This document shows positions 1 to 12,882 of a stretch of 64,000 bases of DNA, piece after piece. The position numbers and the translations under genes are program-made. The notes beneath the pieces are model-generated. The model saw nothing but the letters and a program-made list of their open reading frames with translations, had not been told where the DNA came from and did no database searches. How positions within the stretch are numbered: the first letter of the stretch is position 1; the number at the start of each line of letters is the position of its first letter. The stretch is from positions 22,663,310-22,727,309 of the forward strand of contig NC_068352.1 in NCBI RefSeq assembly GCF_014633365.1, written 5' to 3'. This DNA comes from Diospyros lotus (Eukaryota > Streptophyta > Magnoliopsida > Ericales > Ebenaceae).

Positions 1-947
1 AAAGCAATGAGCTGGGTGGTATTGTGTTTGAAGATGTGCCAGAAGCGCTTAAAAGGTGGCATGCTTTGGGCATCAAGGTTTAGTTTCTTGTGTTCTTTCT
101 TTATCAGTAAGTGTAAAGCTTGATGAACATTTTGTGAAATCCTTGCATTGATTTCTCTTCTTTACAGGCTAAATTAAATGTACAAATTATTCACGACTGT
201 TATTGGGTTTATGCTATTTGTTGTATTGGGAAAGCACTATGATGTTTTCCAAGGGCTAATTAGTATGCACTGTCTTGTTTCAGGTTTATATATATTCTAA
301 TGATGGCAGAGAAATACAAAGGCTTCTTTTTGCCAATTCCAATTATGGGGACATGAGGAAGTACCTATGTGGGTTCTTTGATACTGCCATTGGGTATGTG
401 CTTCAGCCTTCAGGTTATTGCTACTATTGCTTGCATGGTTTGTTGAAATTGTCATCTCATAGTTGTTGCTACTTGCAGGAGCAAACAAGAGAGACAAAGT
501 TATGTTGAGATTTTGCAAACAGTGGGAGTTGATAGGCCAGCTGATGTGTTATTTGTGACGAATGTCATGCAAGAAGCTGAGGCTGCCAGCGCTGCTGGTA
601 AATCCTACTACTATTAATTTGCTTAGAAATACTGTTACAGTGCTTTAGTATGATCTCTTTAACTCAATTCTCTTTAATCAAATGAAGGCTAGTTTGGTTC
701 CACAGTTGCTTGCTTTGCCTCAATCATTTCACTCATGTTCATCTGTCCCACATCCAAAACACTGTCTAGTATTTGTGTAAGCAATTGACTACCATTTTCT
801 TTCAACTAAAAGAAAATTCTTTTGCTGCTCGACATTTCAGGTTTGGAAGTGAAGATCTCCATACGTCCAGGAAATGGACCTCTTGCAGAGAATCACGGGT
901 TTACAACTATCGAGTCATTGCTAGAAATTCAATCCCAAGTAGTGTAA
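1..947 (+). CDS. DEP1-like enolase-phosphatase E1, C-terminal exons (5' partial)
   Basis: Four exons with GT/AG borders: 1-77, 284-393, 479-597 and 841-947, stop TAA at 945-947. The 5' part lies outside the window. The product matches the C-terminal HAD phosphatase region of the plant bifunctional methylthioribulose-1-phosphate dehydratase/enolase-phosphatase, which acts in the cytosolic methionine salvage pathway. Recognisable blocks are [11 protein letters not shown] and VYIYS in the region of HAD motif II, then [29 protein letters not shown], and the C-terminal SIRPGNGPL and HGFTTIESL. The motif III lysine (SKQERQ) is present. Two positions differ from my recollection of the family: the usual YSSGS reads YSNDG, and the motif IV Asp (LFVTDV) is Asn at codon 561-563. 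The motif I nucleophile cannot be seen. It may be an active divergent enzyme, a non-catalytic paralogue or an early pseudogene. Reading frame and splice sites are intact. Confidence 0.88.
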
Positions 948-3720
948 TCTTCTGTGTGTTTCGCTGTCATGATAAATGCTCAAGCTATACCTTACAACAC
1001 CCAACCGCATTTTAGAGGAGGGTGCAGCAGGAATGAAGAAAGAAAGAAGAATATTACAATGCCCTGTCGTTTTGGATATTGTTGGTTTGGTTGGTGACAA
1101 TGATTGCTGACCAAAACCATGGCTTATTGATTTTGCCAATGAAAATTGACACTTAGTTTATGATGACAACGGGGAATTCCTTGTTGATTTGCATCATGAA
1201 GAAATGGATTCGCACTCAAGATATCAACAATGCAAAAGTAAGATTCTGATTCAATAGCTACATCCGTAGTTTCTTGTGATAAGAATTTGGTTAAAGTGGA
1301 AGAAATTCTTCTTCCGAATCCCTTGTATTGGATTTATGTCAGCAAGACCAGATATACTTTACCAGTCTTATTAAGTTCGAAAAAAAGTCGTAGGATACAT
1401 TCTTTGCCTGCAAAGTGTAGGTTGATTCATGAACCAAGCAAGGTATTGAAGATTTGGTGGAAAAGTTCAAACCATGACTTTATGCCCGCTTATTGCTGTA
1501 AATATCGTTTGTAACAAAATTAAGTAATACAAGATGGAAATTTTTTATCATCATTGGGTTTTGCCTGATGGAATACGGTCGTATCAAATATGAAGGTTGT
1601 GTTAGAACTTTCTCATTTTTTCTTACTAGAAGGTTGTGCTGGAATGCCACACTATTTTTAAAAGTTAGTTAACGTATAAATATTTTATCACCAACCCTAA
1701 CTTAACTAGAAAGAATAAGGAGCTAAAGTTGATGATAATTGTGTTCATTGTTGTTGAGAGTAAGATTCTACCTCTCTTCATATATTGACCTAGTGCTGCA
1801 GGTAGCAGCTTTTTTGTTTTGGATACTGTTGGGTTCAATGGAAGCATAATCCATGGACTTCTTTTATTTAGGTTAATGTTTAACCATTATCTTAATGGTA
1901 ATGGTTAAGTTATGATAAATGCACTTTATTTTTAGATAAGGTGTATTACTTTTGGTTCTAAAATAATTTTTTTGGTTGATAAAATATTACAAAACACAAT
2001 ATATTTATTATCAGTTAATAAGTGTTTTTAAGTTAAAAATAAAATATAATAAATACTTGTTATCTGAAAATAAAGTTTATTGTCTTGAAAATTATTGCTA
2101 AGGGTTTTGTTTTAGAGTTATTCATGTTTTTGTTGGGAAAGATCCTTGGGATATTACACCAGAATGGAGGATTGAAAGCCAATTATAATGACATAAATGT
2201 ACAAATCATTCAATGGAAATAAACCAAATAGTTGTCTTTCGAAATCACTTACATGGGTTTTTTAAGCTTTTTTTTATTATTTAATTTTGTTATCTCATGT
2301 TGGGACTTGGGTGTGTTTTGATAGTAACCATAATGTTGCTTTTTAGACTGAAATTTCTTTGAAAAGTAAAGGTAAAGTTGTGTATAAAAATATAGTCTTC
2401 CAATATTTATAAATTGAAGAACCTCATACACTAACAAGAATGTCTTTTATAGTTATTTTAAAAGCTCATCAAAAACAGAATAGTGTTTTATTTTTAAAAT
2501 TTTATATGAATAGAAAGCAAAAGCATAAACGAGGGATTTGAACCCTCCTAAAGGTAGCTTCCTCCTAAAGAATGGACAATAGTAGTCATTCCCTTATGGA
2601 AAGTTGATAGTGAAGCCTTATATTCCACATATCTGTGCCTTCGGATTAGTCCACTCTTCCAATTTCGCATATACACCAAGCAAACAAAGCACCCATCTTC
2701 AGCTTTCATCTCTTGGGCACAACATCAATCTACCATAGCCAGGATTTCCCCTGGAGCTTCCTTCAGTATGTGAATTCATCTAGAAATATTTCCTTGCTAT
2801 CCATGACTGAACTTGTAGTTACTATGCTGGGGAAATACCTTCAACAAGAGACTGTTCTTAACCAGGGGTTAAATCAAATGGGTGAAAAATTTCTTTCAAA
2901 ATTGTCACCTTTGCTTTGCATCCGATTCAGCATCAATTACAATAGAATCTTGATGGTTACTTTCATACTATATACAAAATTTTATCATTTTTTTCTTCTG
3001 TCCTGATTTTTATTTATATAAAGAGAGGATGTCATTCTCTGGCCGTCAGATCCTGATCTGCTAGAGTTATTGTCTTTCCCTAACTTGTAAAAGAGTGCAT
3101 ACATTATGTACTTATAAGTACCAAAGGACAGAATCGTGATAAAAATTTTAACATGAATTCAACATGGACTTGCCTAGGGGTTCTTCATAATAGAGCTATG
3201 TGATAAGTAGACCGGCCAGATGATCCCTAAATGATTCTTCATTTCAGAGTATGTGATTAGACTGAATGGAGTATTATTATTATTATTATTATTTTGGGTT
3301 TGGCACACAACTCTGTTTTGATTTTTTGCTTTAATCACTGTCAGCCAAATGAAGAACCTGGGCCAAAAGGCCAATACAAAAATGAGAATAGAATAAAGGA
3401 GAGAATCAATTTGCTGTGAAGCCCTAGATAGTGAAGCTAGCCTTTTAATTACACTAGTTTCTGCACTCTCTTCCCCTTTGTTTTCCTTGTAAAGGCATGA
3501 TTACAGTTTTGATACACACACATCGATATCCAGATGCAATAGTAAACCACAGAAGAAGAAGAAAGCATAATATATTGTCTTCTCATGCTATGTGCTATGT
3601 AGAGATTTAATAGTTGTAGAAATTTCAACCATCTTAAATCTTCCTACCAGTTGATTGAACACCCATTATTTCCAATTCTACCAACTTGAGCGTTACACAC
3701 TGACACCAGAACCAAAGTAT
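948..3720. other. Intergenic DNA without a recognisable gene
   Basis: This is the 3' flank of the DEP1-like gene followed by AT-rich intergenic sequence. A minus-strand segment near 2535-2553 resembles a tRNA T-arm (GGGTTCAAATCCC) but has no other tRNA arms. A short ATT microsatellite lies at about 3273-3293. I see no conserved coding segment. Confidence 0.5.
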
Positions 3721-4326
3721 TCAAGAAGTACTCGAAATTCTGGGAGAAGTAACTGGAAACAATGGCAAAAGCTGAGGCTCCGAACCTCTTTTTGCTGTTA
3801 CTGGTGTTGCATGCAGATAAAACCCGTTTTCTGCCATGCCCTTTTCCTCTAAAGATGATAAACAGCCTGATGGTGATGGCCTGTCAATTGTCTCTGAGTT
3901 TGGTGGTGTAATAGGGCTAAGAACAAGCTCATGAAGACCCAGCACACTTGGTGACAAAGTACTGGGATGGCTTGGAGAAAGCAGAGAGTTTAGAGCCAAT
4001 CCAGGGATGATTTTGAGGTTCTTGAGACTGTTCCTTCTCTCTTGGAGCTTGAAGCCATGTTTCTTCGGCCCAGTCTTCACTGGACTGGCTGCTGGTTTGG
4101 AGGGTTGTTTGTTAGTTTCTGGTGAGCCAGTGAGCATTTGGACTATTTGCTTGAAGGAGTTTGTGTCTGCTTGGATGAAGGACGTCGTAGGAAATCCATG
4201 GGCTTCAGATATGGATATAGCTTTAGGTGTTGATGGATTCTCAACACAATTGCTGGTGTTGCTGCTTTCAGGGGAGGTTTTCGGATATGGGCTTTCTTCC
4301 TCTAGGTTATTTGGTTTATTCTCCAT
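3721..4326 (-). CDS. VQ motif-containing protein (VQ4/VQ13/VQ33-like)
   Basis: An intronless 201-residue protein with its ATG at 4324-4326 and TGA at 3721-3723. Residues 58-67 read FKQIVQMLTG, matching the VQ signature FxxxVQxLTG. Plant VQ proteins bind WRKY transcription factors through this core and are often nuclear MAP-kinase substrates. Further family blocks are FKLQERRNSLKNLKI (about 92-106), the LSPITP stretch (136-141) and the C-terminal GFYLH and PLFPVTSPR. These place it with VQ4, VQ13 and VQ33 rather than with short VQ proteins. Several Ser/Thr-Pro sites fit MAPK phosphorylation; that role is inferred from the family. Single-exon structure and about 200-residue length are usual for the group. 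The frame is open with no sign of decay. Confidence 0.93.
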   Translation of the reverse strand: MENKPNNLEEESPYPKTSPESSNTSNCVENPSTPKAISISEAHGFPTTSFIQADTNSFKQIVQMLTGSPETNKQPSKPAASPVKTGPKKHGFKLQERRNSLKNLKIIPGLALNSLLSPSHPSTLSPSVLGLHELVLSPITPPNSETIDRPSPSGCLSSLEEKGMAENGFYLHATPVTAKRGSEPQLLPLFPVTSPRISSTS

Positions 4327-4425
4327 TGATGGTTTCTTATTCTACCCCTCTTGTCCTTGGTTTTTGTAGGGTTTTTTCGTGGTTGAAGAAGGGTTTAAAT
4401 TGGGGGGGCAGAGAGAGAGAGAGAG

Positions 4426-4433
4426 ATTTATAA
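4426..4433 (-). promoter_or_regulatory. Candidate TATA box of the VQ gene
   Basis: On the minus strand this reads TTATAAAT, about 100 bp upstream of the VQ start codon. It is followed by a CT-rich run (GA repeat on the plus strand, about 4411-4425), a common feature of plant core promoters and 5' UTRs. Position and motif only. Confidence 0.45.
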
Positions 4434-6474
4434 GTAGCCTGCTTTTGTTTAGTGGAAGTTTGGCTATTGTTTTGTTCTTGTTGGGAGTGGGTATTAGAGA
4501 GGTTAAGACATCGGTTGGATTGTGTTAGGAAAAATTTTGTTACAACATGAAAAAATGATATTCTTATAGAATTTTTGTACAAATATATTACTAAAATAAC
4601 CTGAGTAGTCCTTTCAGAGGCTGCAATAATCTTTGTTTAGACTGCTTGACTCTTGTATTGTTGAGTTGGTAAAGTAAAGTGACTTGTGCAATTAATAAGG
4701 AGTTTAGGTTCATGTCGAATTTATCATATGCCAATTAACAATAAAAGCAGCTCACTTTGTTAAATTCCAAACCATCCTTTAGTCATCCTTATGCAAAACA
4801 ATGTTTGTCACTGTTCAGACAAATGTAGTGATTTGTCAACTTCTCCTTGGTTCCACCGGATTTAGGACTCTTATGCGTGTTGCTGGATGCCAGTGGCTTG
4901 TGCCTAACTTAGTAGTTTAATTAAGTTATGGCACAATTTGGTTAAAAGTAGTAACTTTTAGAAACTTAAAGTATGGAGTACTTTACAGTTTCGATCCGAA
5001 ATGATTTGCATATACAACTAACAATATTTGACATGTATTTGTCTATAGAACTCCTTTGTGACGAGAAGATTACCGATTTGAATTGGAAAAAAAAAAAAAA
5101 AATGCAAGTGAATGTCTATATACGGTTACCAATTCTTGCAAAACAAGTAACTTGGGTGGGTATAGGCCGTAGTGGTAAATGGCTTGCTAGGTCATGCACT
5201 TATATGTTGGGTGGGTATACTTTCTAGTGGCAATGAGTGAAGAAAAAAGAACAGAAAGGTGATTGGAATCAAGTTCTCTACTTTGGTTATTTTCTCTAGT
5301 GATTCTTAATTCACAATAATTGGGAAAGAAGAATGGTAAAGAGACGAGGATTTCATGTCTGCCTTCTAGAAGTAGAAGAGAAAATTCTCAATCAACTACA
5401 TGGGAATCCCATGTCAATATGGAATTGTGATATCAATCCCCGTAGAATAAGTTTTAAGTAATGTTGGGAATTTGATTCATATTCCCTATCCAGCTGCCTC
5501 TTGAGTCAGAAAAAGTAAGGATTTTATGAAAAAAGTTAGGTTTGTGATGAAACTTGTAGCATGTGGGCCAATCATGTCTTTTTTGGCTGCTTCTATCTCA
5601 ATTGTTTGTTTGTGAAGAAATCTATGTCTACTATCCTCCACCTAATACAACCCTATTAATTTATTCTAACTTGGGAGTGTCCCATTTATCTAGTATACAT
5701 CTCAATTGTTGACATCTTGAATTTTTGACGTTAACTTCTTGAAAACTGCGTGCCAAGGGCATCTATCCATTGTTCATCTAGTCATCTAATTATGGTTTAT
5801 GATTATCTATATATATGAATGTTCATATGTTTTAAATGTTAGGTAAGTGTTTAAAGAAAATTAGATGTTTTGTTAAGAAAAAAAAAAAAGAAAGGAGCAT
5901 GGTTTTAGATCTTATGTTACTTAATTTTCTTCCTTGATCTTTTTTTTTTTTATATATAGTTAATCCGAAAGCATGGGAATACACAAGATTTCGTTTTATA
6001 ATATCGAGCTAAGAGAATATTGTATTTGAGTATAATAGTCTTTATTGTTTGAACTCTTAATCAAGGCCACCCTCTCTTTTTCTATATTTATATAAAAATT
6101 TAAATAATACATAAAATTATATCCCCATGTAATAAAATAAAGACTGAAAAATATAATTTATAACAACATCAAAATTAAATTATTAAATTTAATTCCAGAA
6201 AATTACAAAGGGGAACAATGTGCATTAAGAGTCCAAAAGACATCAAAAGAAATGGAATTTGTGGTCAAGATGGGTAGCTGAAACCATTATAAGGAGGAGG
6301 ACTTGATTGGGTTTGCAATTCATACCATTTGACTAATGTTTTGTCGTGATGACAATTCATACCTAAGACTACAAAGACAACTTTGTTTCTCAATCTTAAA
6401 TCATCATTCTTTGGAATTTTTAATAATGTAATTGTGATAATATAAGAAGGAGGACTAGTTTCAATGCATGGGTC
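4434..6474. other. Intergenic DNA, nothing recognisable
   Basis: Upstream region of the VQ gene and AT-rich spacer with several homopolymer runs (poly-A near 5088-5102 and 5879-5889, poly-T near 5941-5952). I see no conserved protein, RNA gene or clear element boundary. Confidence 0.45.
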
Positions 6475-6932
6475 ATGCTATTTGTACGGAAGAGGGATGG
6501 GATTACAGAATCACTCACAAGGCAATGAAATGGAAGGGGGATAGGATTACAGAATCACTCACAAGGCAATGAAATACCCATTTTGTCCCTGCAATACCAT
6601 CTCTCTTTCCCTTTGTGTCTCTCTTGCTCTCCCTCTCACACCATCGGCCCCAGTGGCAAGACAAGAGGAGGCGGTAGCGGCGAGGTGAGGCGACGCGATG
6701 AAACGACGGGGCGAGACAACAAAGGTTGCAACGGCGAGATGAGACGAGAGCAGGCGAAGTGACTGAGGCAAAGAACGACGATGGGTGGTCGATTGCAGCG
6801 GCGATAGAAGAGGGGGAGAGGGAGATGGGGATGAACATATATCGCGATAATTTGATGTCAAAATATCATGATATACCGCAATATATCACCCTTGTAAAGC
6901 ATTCTTACAGAATGCTTATGTACAAATAGCAT
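6475..6932. mobile_element. Non-autonomous TIR element (MITE-like)
   Basis: A perfect 13-bp terminal inverted repeat, ATGCTATTTGTAC at 6475-6487 and GTACAAATAGCAT at 6920-6932, bounds 458 bp. The interior is GC-rich (about 6650-6830) and ends in an ATATCGCGAT-type segment that also occurs in the element at 49.4 kb. I found no clear target-site duplication, so the superfamily is not assigned. Confidence 0.55.
6495..6575. repeat. 44-bp tandem duplication near the TIR element's left end
   Basis: A segment containing GATTACAGAATCACTCACAA and GGCAATGAAAT occurs twice at a spacing of 44 bp (6495 and 6539), with one visible mismatch in the copied core. Confidence 0.85.
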
Positions 6933-8549
6933 TTTCCTTCAATGTATTGTATATTTATTTCATCATGATTACAATATTATATATAGAATGTCCATTGAGA
7001 TGAAATATATAAATAGTGTACAAATTATATATACATATATTTCGTTAATCAAATCATCTCAGTAGTATTTTACACATTTTATTCTCAATATGGATTATTT
7101 TGATTTTATGGCAGTTGATCTCATTTAAAATTGTCACTCTTTATGGCTGTATAATTGTTGTAATATTGTCAACATTTTCCAATATCCAATCTCACTAAAA
7201 TTGAAAACTAGTGCAGTTTTTTATTTGAAAAAATAGTGGCAAGAAATCCAGGCCCATAATAATCAAAATATGGATCCAGGCCCACAATAATTTGACGAAC
7301 TAGGCCCAAATCCAAAAATAGGCAGAATAGATACTTGTGGTGGTAACATAAAGGTTACAAATGCTTATATTCTTACAGAAATACTGTACCAAAAAATATT
7401 GTTAAAATGGTGTTTTGGTGTGATATTTTTTTATAATTATAGATTACATGGATAGATATTTTTCCTTTTTAATGGAATTGTGATCCTTGTGGGTGGAAAG
7501 AAACAAGATTGTCTTCTCAACAATGCAAGTTTTAATAGTCAATTGGTTAGCATGACCAATTTCTTCTAAAGTTGGGTGATTTTTGTCTTGGTTGTGTTGA
7601 CTTTTTATGGCTTTATTATCTTCTTCTATAGTTGCAGCAATGCAATATGAACATGCAAAGCAAGCTATCATGAGGCCAGTAAAGATTTTAATTAAGATGA
7701 ATCCACTTTGATATTTATATATTGGGATTCACACTGTTGGTATTGGCTTATTTGGGGGCATGCAGCTACTGTGTTTCGCATTCAATGTTGATAGTTTTGG
7801 GATGGTGAACTATGCTTTTATTTTGAAGCCATTTCCAACTCCCCAGATAAGGGCCCAGAATAATGGAAATACATAAATGATTGGAGATGTTGGAAAAAGA
7901 GAGAGACGTCGGAGAAGATGTTGAAAGAGGTGCTAAAGAGAGAGAAAGAAGAGATGTCGAACTGGAGATGCCAAAAAGAAAAAGAGAAAGAGAAAGAGAG
8001 ATGTCGCAAGCAGAGAAGACACTTACCACTACTAGGAGATGTCAATGACAAAAAAAGAAGATGTCGATGGGAGCTAAGAGGAGACTAGGAGACGTTGACC
8101 ATTGGAGACTAGGAGACGCAGTCGCCTGTCACGACAGACGGTTACATGGTCCGATCGACGTTTTTAAAGATGATGGAGAAAGTGATGGCACTGTCGAAGA
8201 CCAAGAGTAATGATACTGTTGGAGACTAGGAATGATGGTGTCTTTAAAGATGGTCACCAGTCACAACAGATTCGTCGTCGGTTAAGCGGTCATATGAGAC
8301 GTATGATGGGAGAGAGAGAAAGAGAGAGAGGGAGTTATCTTGTTGCCTAGGACCCTACCAACTCTTAAGCTGACTCTAGACTTTGTGGCCTATGCATCAT
8401 CTGGCGGTATTTGTTGTGTTATGTAACTAGTAACCTTTAGCTACTAATTTTTGTGGGTAGGTTTATCTAGCTAGAAGTTATGTAATGTCTAAGGCTCTTG
8501 TTTTGCTTTCTTTTTCTAATACACTTTGCTATATAAAAAAAAAATAACG
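6933..8549. other. Intergenic DNA, AT-rich then GA-rich
   Basis: The first part is AT-rich spacer. Bases 7890-8340 are purine-rich low-complexity DNA with repeated GAGACTAGGAGA-like words and GAGA runs. No coding segment is supported. Confidence 0.45.
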
Positions 8550-10185
8550 TGTAACAGCCGAGAAATTAAACACAATGTTTTGATACCAACTTGTAATAGT
8601 CGCAAATAAATTCTTTTATTCCTACACAATATTTTGACACCAATCTCCTTTCGCAACAGCGAAAACACAAATAATCGTTAATACCTACCTCGGGGTGGCA
8701 CTATAATAAAACATATCGATAACCATAATTTAAACATGAAACTAGCACCCATATCTCCAACACACCCTCAGGATCTTTTCGGTTTGGAGAGCCTCGTACA
8801 CATGGCTATCAACAAGGATCTGATACTACTAAACTTGACTTCGAACTTTCCCTTTCTTAACCTGGAATGATGTTAAAAATAACGTGAACCACAAGGCTCA
8901 GCAAGCATATCTGAACAAATGGGCATATCATAGGAAATTGTATTCCGAAGGAATCATCATGACTAGCATTAACAAGGCTTCCCTGATTCGATCTCACGCT
9001 ATGTCATAAGTTATTGCATACATTCATTATACTTTACATTATATGCCCATACAATGTTGCATATCATAATGTTACACATGCACATCTAATGTCATATACA
9101 ATATCATAATCCTTACTACTCATTAACATACGTCACCCTCTTTGGAATGACAGCACACGTCTAACCTACCTGGACATCATCGGCATAGCGATAGCAGTGC
9201 CCTCGCTCAGAGGCCGAGGGGACAAATACCCATTATACTTCACTTGATAAACATATATAAAATGCCATGTGTGACCATATGCAATTCACATCACCATGTA
9301 TATGCAAGGGTCTTTACACAGTTGTTATGGGAATATTTACTTGAGTAGTTTAAGGGCAAAAGCCCATATATTCCATGTTATGCAAATCACATCATTAAAC
9401 CCATATTGATACGTTCCCAACCCATTTATGGCATAAAGTATTAGCCCCAATATTTGCAGGCCGGCATATTGATATCTCATACGATTATGGTGTCAAGGTA
9501 TGAACCCCTATATGATGTAAGAATTGTACCACTTTACTTTCGGGATTACGGGTAACTCCCTTCGTTACTCACATTATTGGCTGATTCTGCATATTTGATA
9601 ATATTAAATATTAGATGGAGGTTGGTCAGTTGACCGCCACAATCGCATTGAGTCTCTCCAATTCTCAAAGAACCTAGCCCACATCGGTTCGGCGTCATTC
9701 CCAAAGAAGTAGGGGCGATACAAAGCCCCGTGACGGTTAGAAATAAATATCTCCAGGAGTCTCATATTTAGTTTTAAACCCACCGTCCACAGATTCAACA
9801 ACAATTCACATATTATAAAATGGTTACCACGCGTATTTGCATTATTAATGCATGGAACCGAATCATGGTGAGGGAGAGAATAAAGTACGAGAAACCACGA
9901 AAATTTTCATAGGAAATTAAAAACATGAGGAGGGGGTTAGGAACTTACAATAATTAGAATAAAAAATAGGAAGATGACTTACATAAAAAATGAATTGAAC
10001 TTGCATATTAATAAAAAGACTGAGATCTTGCCTCTTAAATGAAACAAAGAGGAAGACGAACTTGCCTTAAATATTTCCTTAACTCTTGCAATAAACCAAA
10101 GTCATTATACTCAATCCCACGCTACCAAAATCTCCTTTATCTCTCCTTTCACTCAAGCATTCATCCCATACATATAGGCTAAGGA

Positions 10186-12882
10186 TGTAATACCCCATGT
10201 TCGTATGAGGCTGCCACGTAATTTTAATAAGTACCAAAAAATGGATTTTATAGCAATTTCAGGTACCGAATCAACTGCAGGGAATGCCTAGGAGTGAAAT
10301 TATCTAAGGAAAATTATATGGTTTCGACGAGCGTATCGAGATAGGATTTATGGTATTGAAAGAAATCGGATCGGGAACAATTTTCGGTACAGCTATAATA
10401 TAGCTGTTATTTAGGCTATAAAATCGAATCGTTGTAGAAGACTCCCGAAAAATCAACGGAAGCCTAGAGGGGCTCCGATTTTGCATAACGAGCAACCCTT
10501 CAGTGGTTTCAGGATGAAACGATAGCCCGGTGAGGGCATTGGGACAGAATCATCTATATCGAGTAGAATTTAAGTTATTAATTATGAATTCTCAGTATTA
10601 AATGCAAGTCTAATCGGTATTTGAGGGCATAGTTGCAATAAGAAAATTCTCAAGTGATATTAAAATAAATTAGGGATTATATGTAATTTTCTTAAGTTTA
10701 AATATGTAATTTATTAACATAATACATAATTGTACATATATATATATACGCATGTGCGCGGCCAGCTTCTGAAGCATTAATGGCCGCGATTTTGGGCTGC
10801 AATTGGACGATCATGGCAGCAGGGTTTAAGGAAAATGGTTGCAGCGGGATTCACGGGGATTTGGCAGCCGATTTTGAGGGATTATGTTATTAATGTAATG
10901 TATAACATATATATATATATATATATCTACGTTCGTCCATGGCTGCCTATAAATAGGCAAGAAGATCGGTCGATTGAGGAGCACCAAAGCAAGGGAGATC
11001 GAGAGAGAGAGAGAGAGAAATCGGGTGAGAGAGTGAGTGGCCGAGGAATGGCCATTTCCAGCAACCATGGCCGAGAAGCAAAGCTTCGATGCTCGGCCAT
11101 GGTGGTCAGGAAGGAGGAGCAGCAGGGGAAAGGCGCAACGGAGGATGGCGGTAAGGTCCGGGCGGCTTGCGGTGGCGCAAGGAAGCAACGGAAGTGACCG
11201 TTGCAGCAGCGAACGGCCATGGCAGCAAGCTCAGCGTGGCCATGGCCGACGCGCAGTGAACAGAGCCGCGAGCAGCGGTTGGGCGCGGCCGGCGGTGCTG
11301 CGCGAGCAGCCTCCAGCGAGGTCGGGGGCCGGTGTGAGGCCGGCGGGAGGCGCTAGCAGCGGCGAAGGCGTCGGCAAGGAGGCTAGAGACCTCGGCAGCA
11401 ACTGGTTCGATCGGCCATGGCAGCCATGGCCGATGCGCAGCAAGTTGCTGCGATGGCGGCAGCAGTCGCGGCGGAGGGCGGTGGTGCGTGGCGCTCGGGT
11501 CCGAGAGGTCGAGGCGGCCGGCGGCGGAGGGCCGAGTGGTAGTTCGGGGTGGCGGCCGCGGCGGCTGGAGCGCGCGGGAGCTGTAGGCGCGGTGTAGAGG
11601 AAGAAGAAGGAGGAGAAGGGAAAAAGAAAAAGAAGAAAGAAAAGAAAAAGAAAGAAAAAGAAAGAAAAGGAAAAGAAAGAAAAGAAAAGAAAGAAAAAGA
11701 AGAAAAAAAGAAAAGGAAATTGGGAAAAATGTTGAAAAGTCCTAGAAAAATCCCAAAAAATAGGTAATGAAGATGTAATGACATCCCGGAGATTTGGATG
11801 AGAAAACGAGCCGAGCACGCTTTTCGGGAATATGGCACGCATATCGAGGAAATCAGAGATGCTAAGTCAAGGTGAGTAAAATTCTCTAGAAAATTTCAGA
11901 AATTCCAAAATATTATTTTATGAATTTTCGTAGAGAAATATTTGAGAAAATAGTTTCGAAATATTTAGTTTGGATTTATTGAGGGAAATTATGAAGAAAT
12001 AGGAGGAAAATTAAAGGAAATGCCAGAAATTATGGAAAAATGGATTTTAATATTTATTTAAATAATTATGGTGATTAGGATGCTTTGAGGTTGAAGTTGA
12101 AGAGACTTGTGCAAATTTGAGGTTGGCACGCAAATCGAGGCGATGCAAGAGGCAAGGCTCGGATATCGAGGTAGCCCGATAAGTTCTAGAAGGTAAGTGG
12201 TACTTTCTTAATAATGATTTCATCATATTGACATGTCTTGATATGTATCCATCACGTAGACTGCATACATGATTATGAAATGCATAAATACACGTTGATA
12301 TCATCGATCACACACATATGAGGCCGTAGGAGGTACGAACTAGCACCGCTGCCTTACCAAGGGTGCACCCATACACTCTGGTTTCGAAAGAGGTGGCCGC
12401 TAAAATGGTAGGTAGCATGAGGGGTGCAGTTGACACCTACGATGAAAGACATTGCATACACTCATGACATAGCATTATGTACCCTTACTTAGATGGTTCA
12501 TCATCTAACTTGGGTTCGCCCCTGGAACATTCAACGTTCCAGTCGGGACTTGCAGAGATGATTCCGAGATTGGTGATATGTAGTGACGCGAGACGTCAAG
12601 AAGCGAGTAAATGTACCATGTTATGTTATAATATGAGTAGTTTAAGAATTATGTACATTGTATTTATTGTCAGACGCTTATGAATCAACTTTGTAATGAA
12701 TGTCATGTCTAGTTATTATATGAGCAGGTTCGATTCAGCTTCCGCTTTGTATTTATTTTCTAGTGTAGATATCTCGCACTAGATAAGGTCTTAGGGAATT
12801 TCGGGATAATGTAAAGATAAAAAAAAAAAAATAGACCAAATTTCCTAAGGCATAACACGCCCTGAAGAAGTGGGCTGTTACA
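10186..12882 (+). mobile_element. Nested solo LTR with perfect 5-bp target duplication
   Basis: The element starts TGTAATACCCC and ends GGGCTGTTACA, and is flanked on both sides by AAGGA (10181-10185 and 12883-12887). Its 2,697 bp carry no coding region, as expected for a solo LTR formed by recombination between the two LTRs of a long-LTR gypsy element. It contains AT microsatellites, GC-rich sequence (about 11000-11590) and a long purine tract. It lies opposite in orientation to the LTR it interrupts. Confidence 0.85.
11595..11760. repeat. Long polypurine (GA/AAAG) tract inside the solo LTR
   Basis: About 165 bp almost entirely of A and G, with AAAG- and GAAAA-type repeats. It abuts a GC-rich segment whose long open frames are composition artefacts. 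Confidence 0.85.

Noticed and set aside
1018..1850. Extra coding exons downstream of the DEP1-like gene
   Set aside because: The four visible exons end with the normal family C-terminus and a stop; the following frames are short, have no splice support and match nothing.
2535..2553. tRNA gene on the minus strand (GAGGGTTCAAATCCCTC looks like a T-arm)
   Set aside because: No D-arm, anticodon arm or matching acceptor stem could be placed in the 70-90 nt upstream; only the T-arm-like hairpin is present.
10835..11842. Several overlapping open frames of 97-203 codons on both strands
   Set aside because: They lie in the GC-rich and polypurine part of the solo LTR, give low-complexity peptides (Arg/Ser/Pro or Phe-rich), and match no domain.
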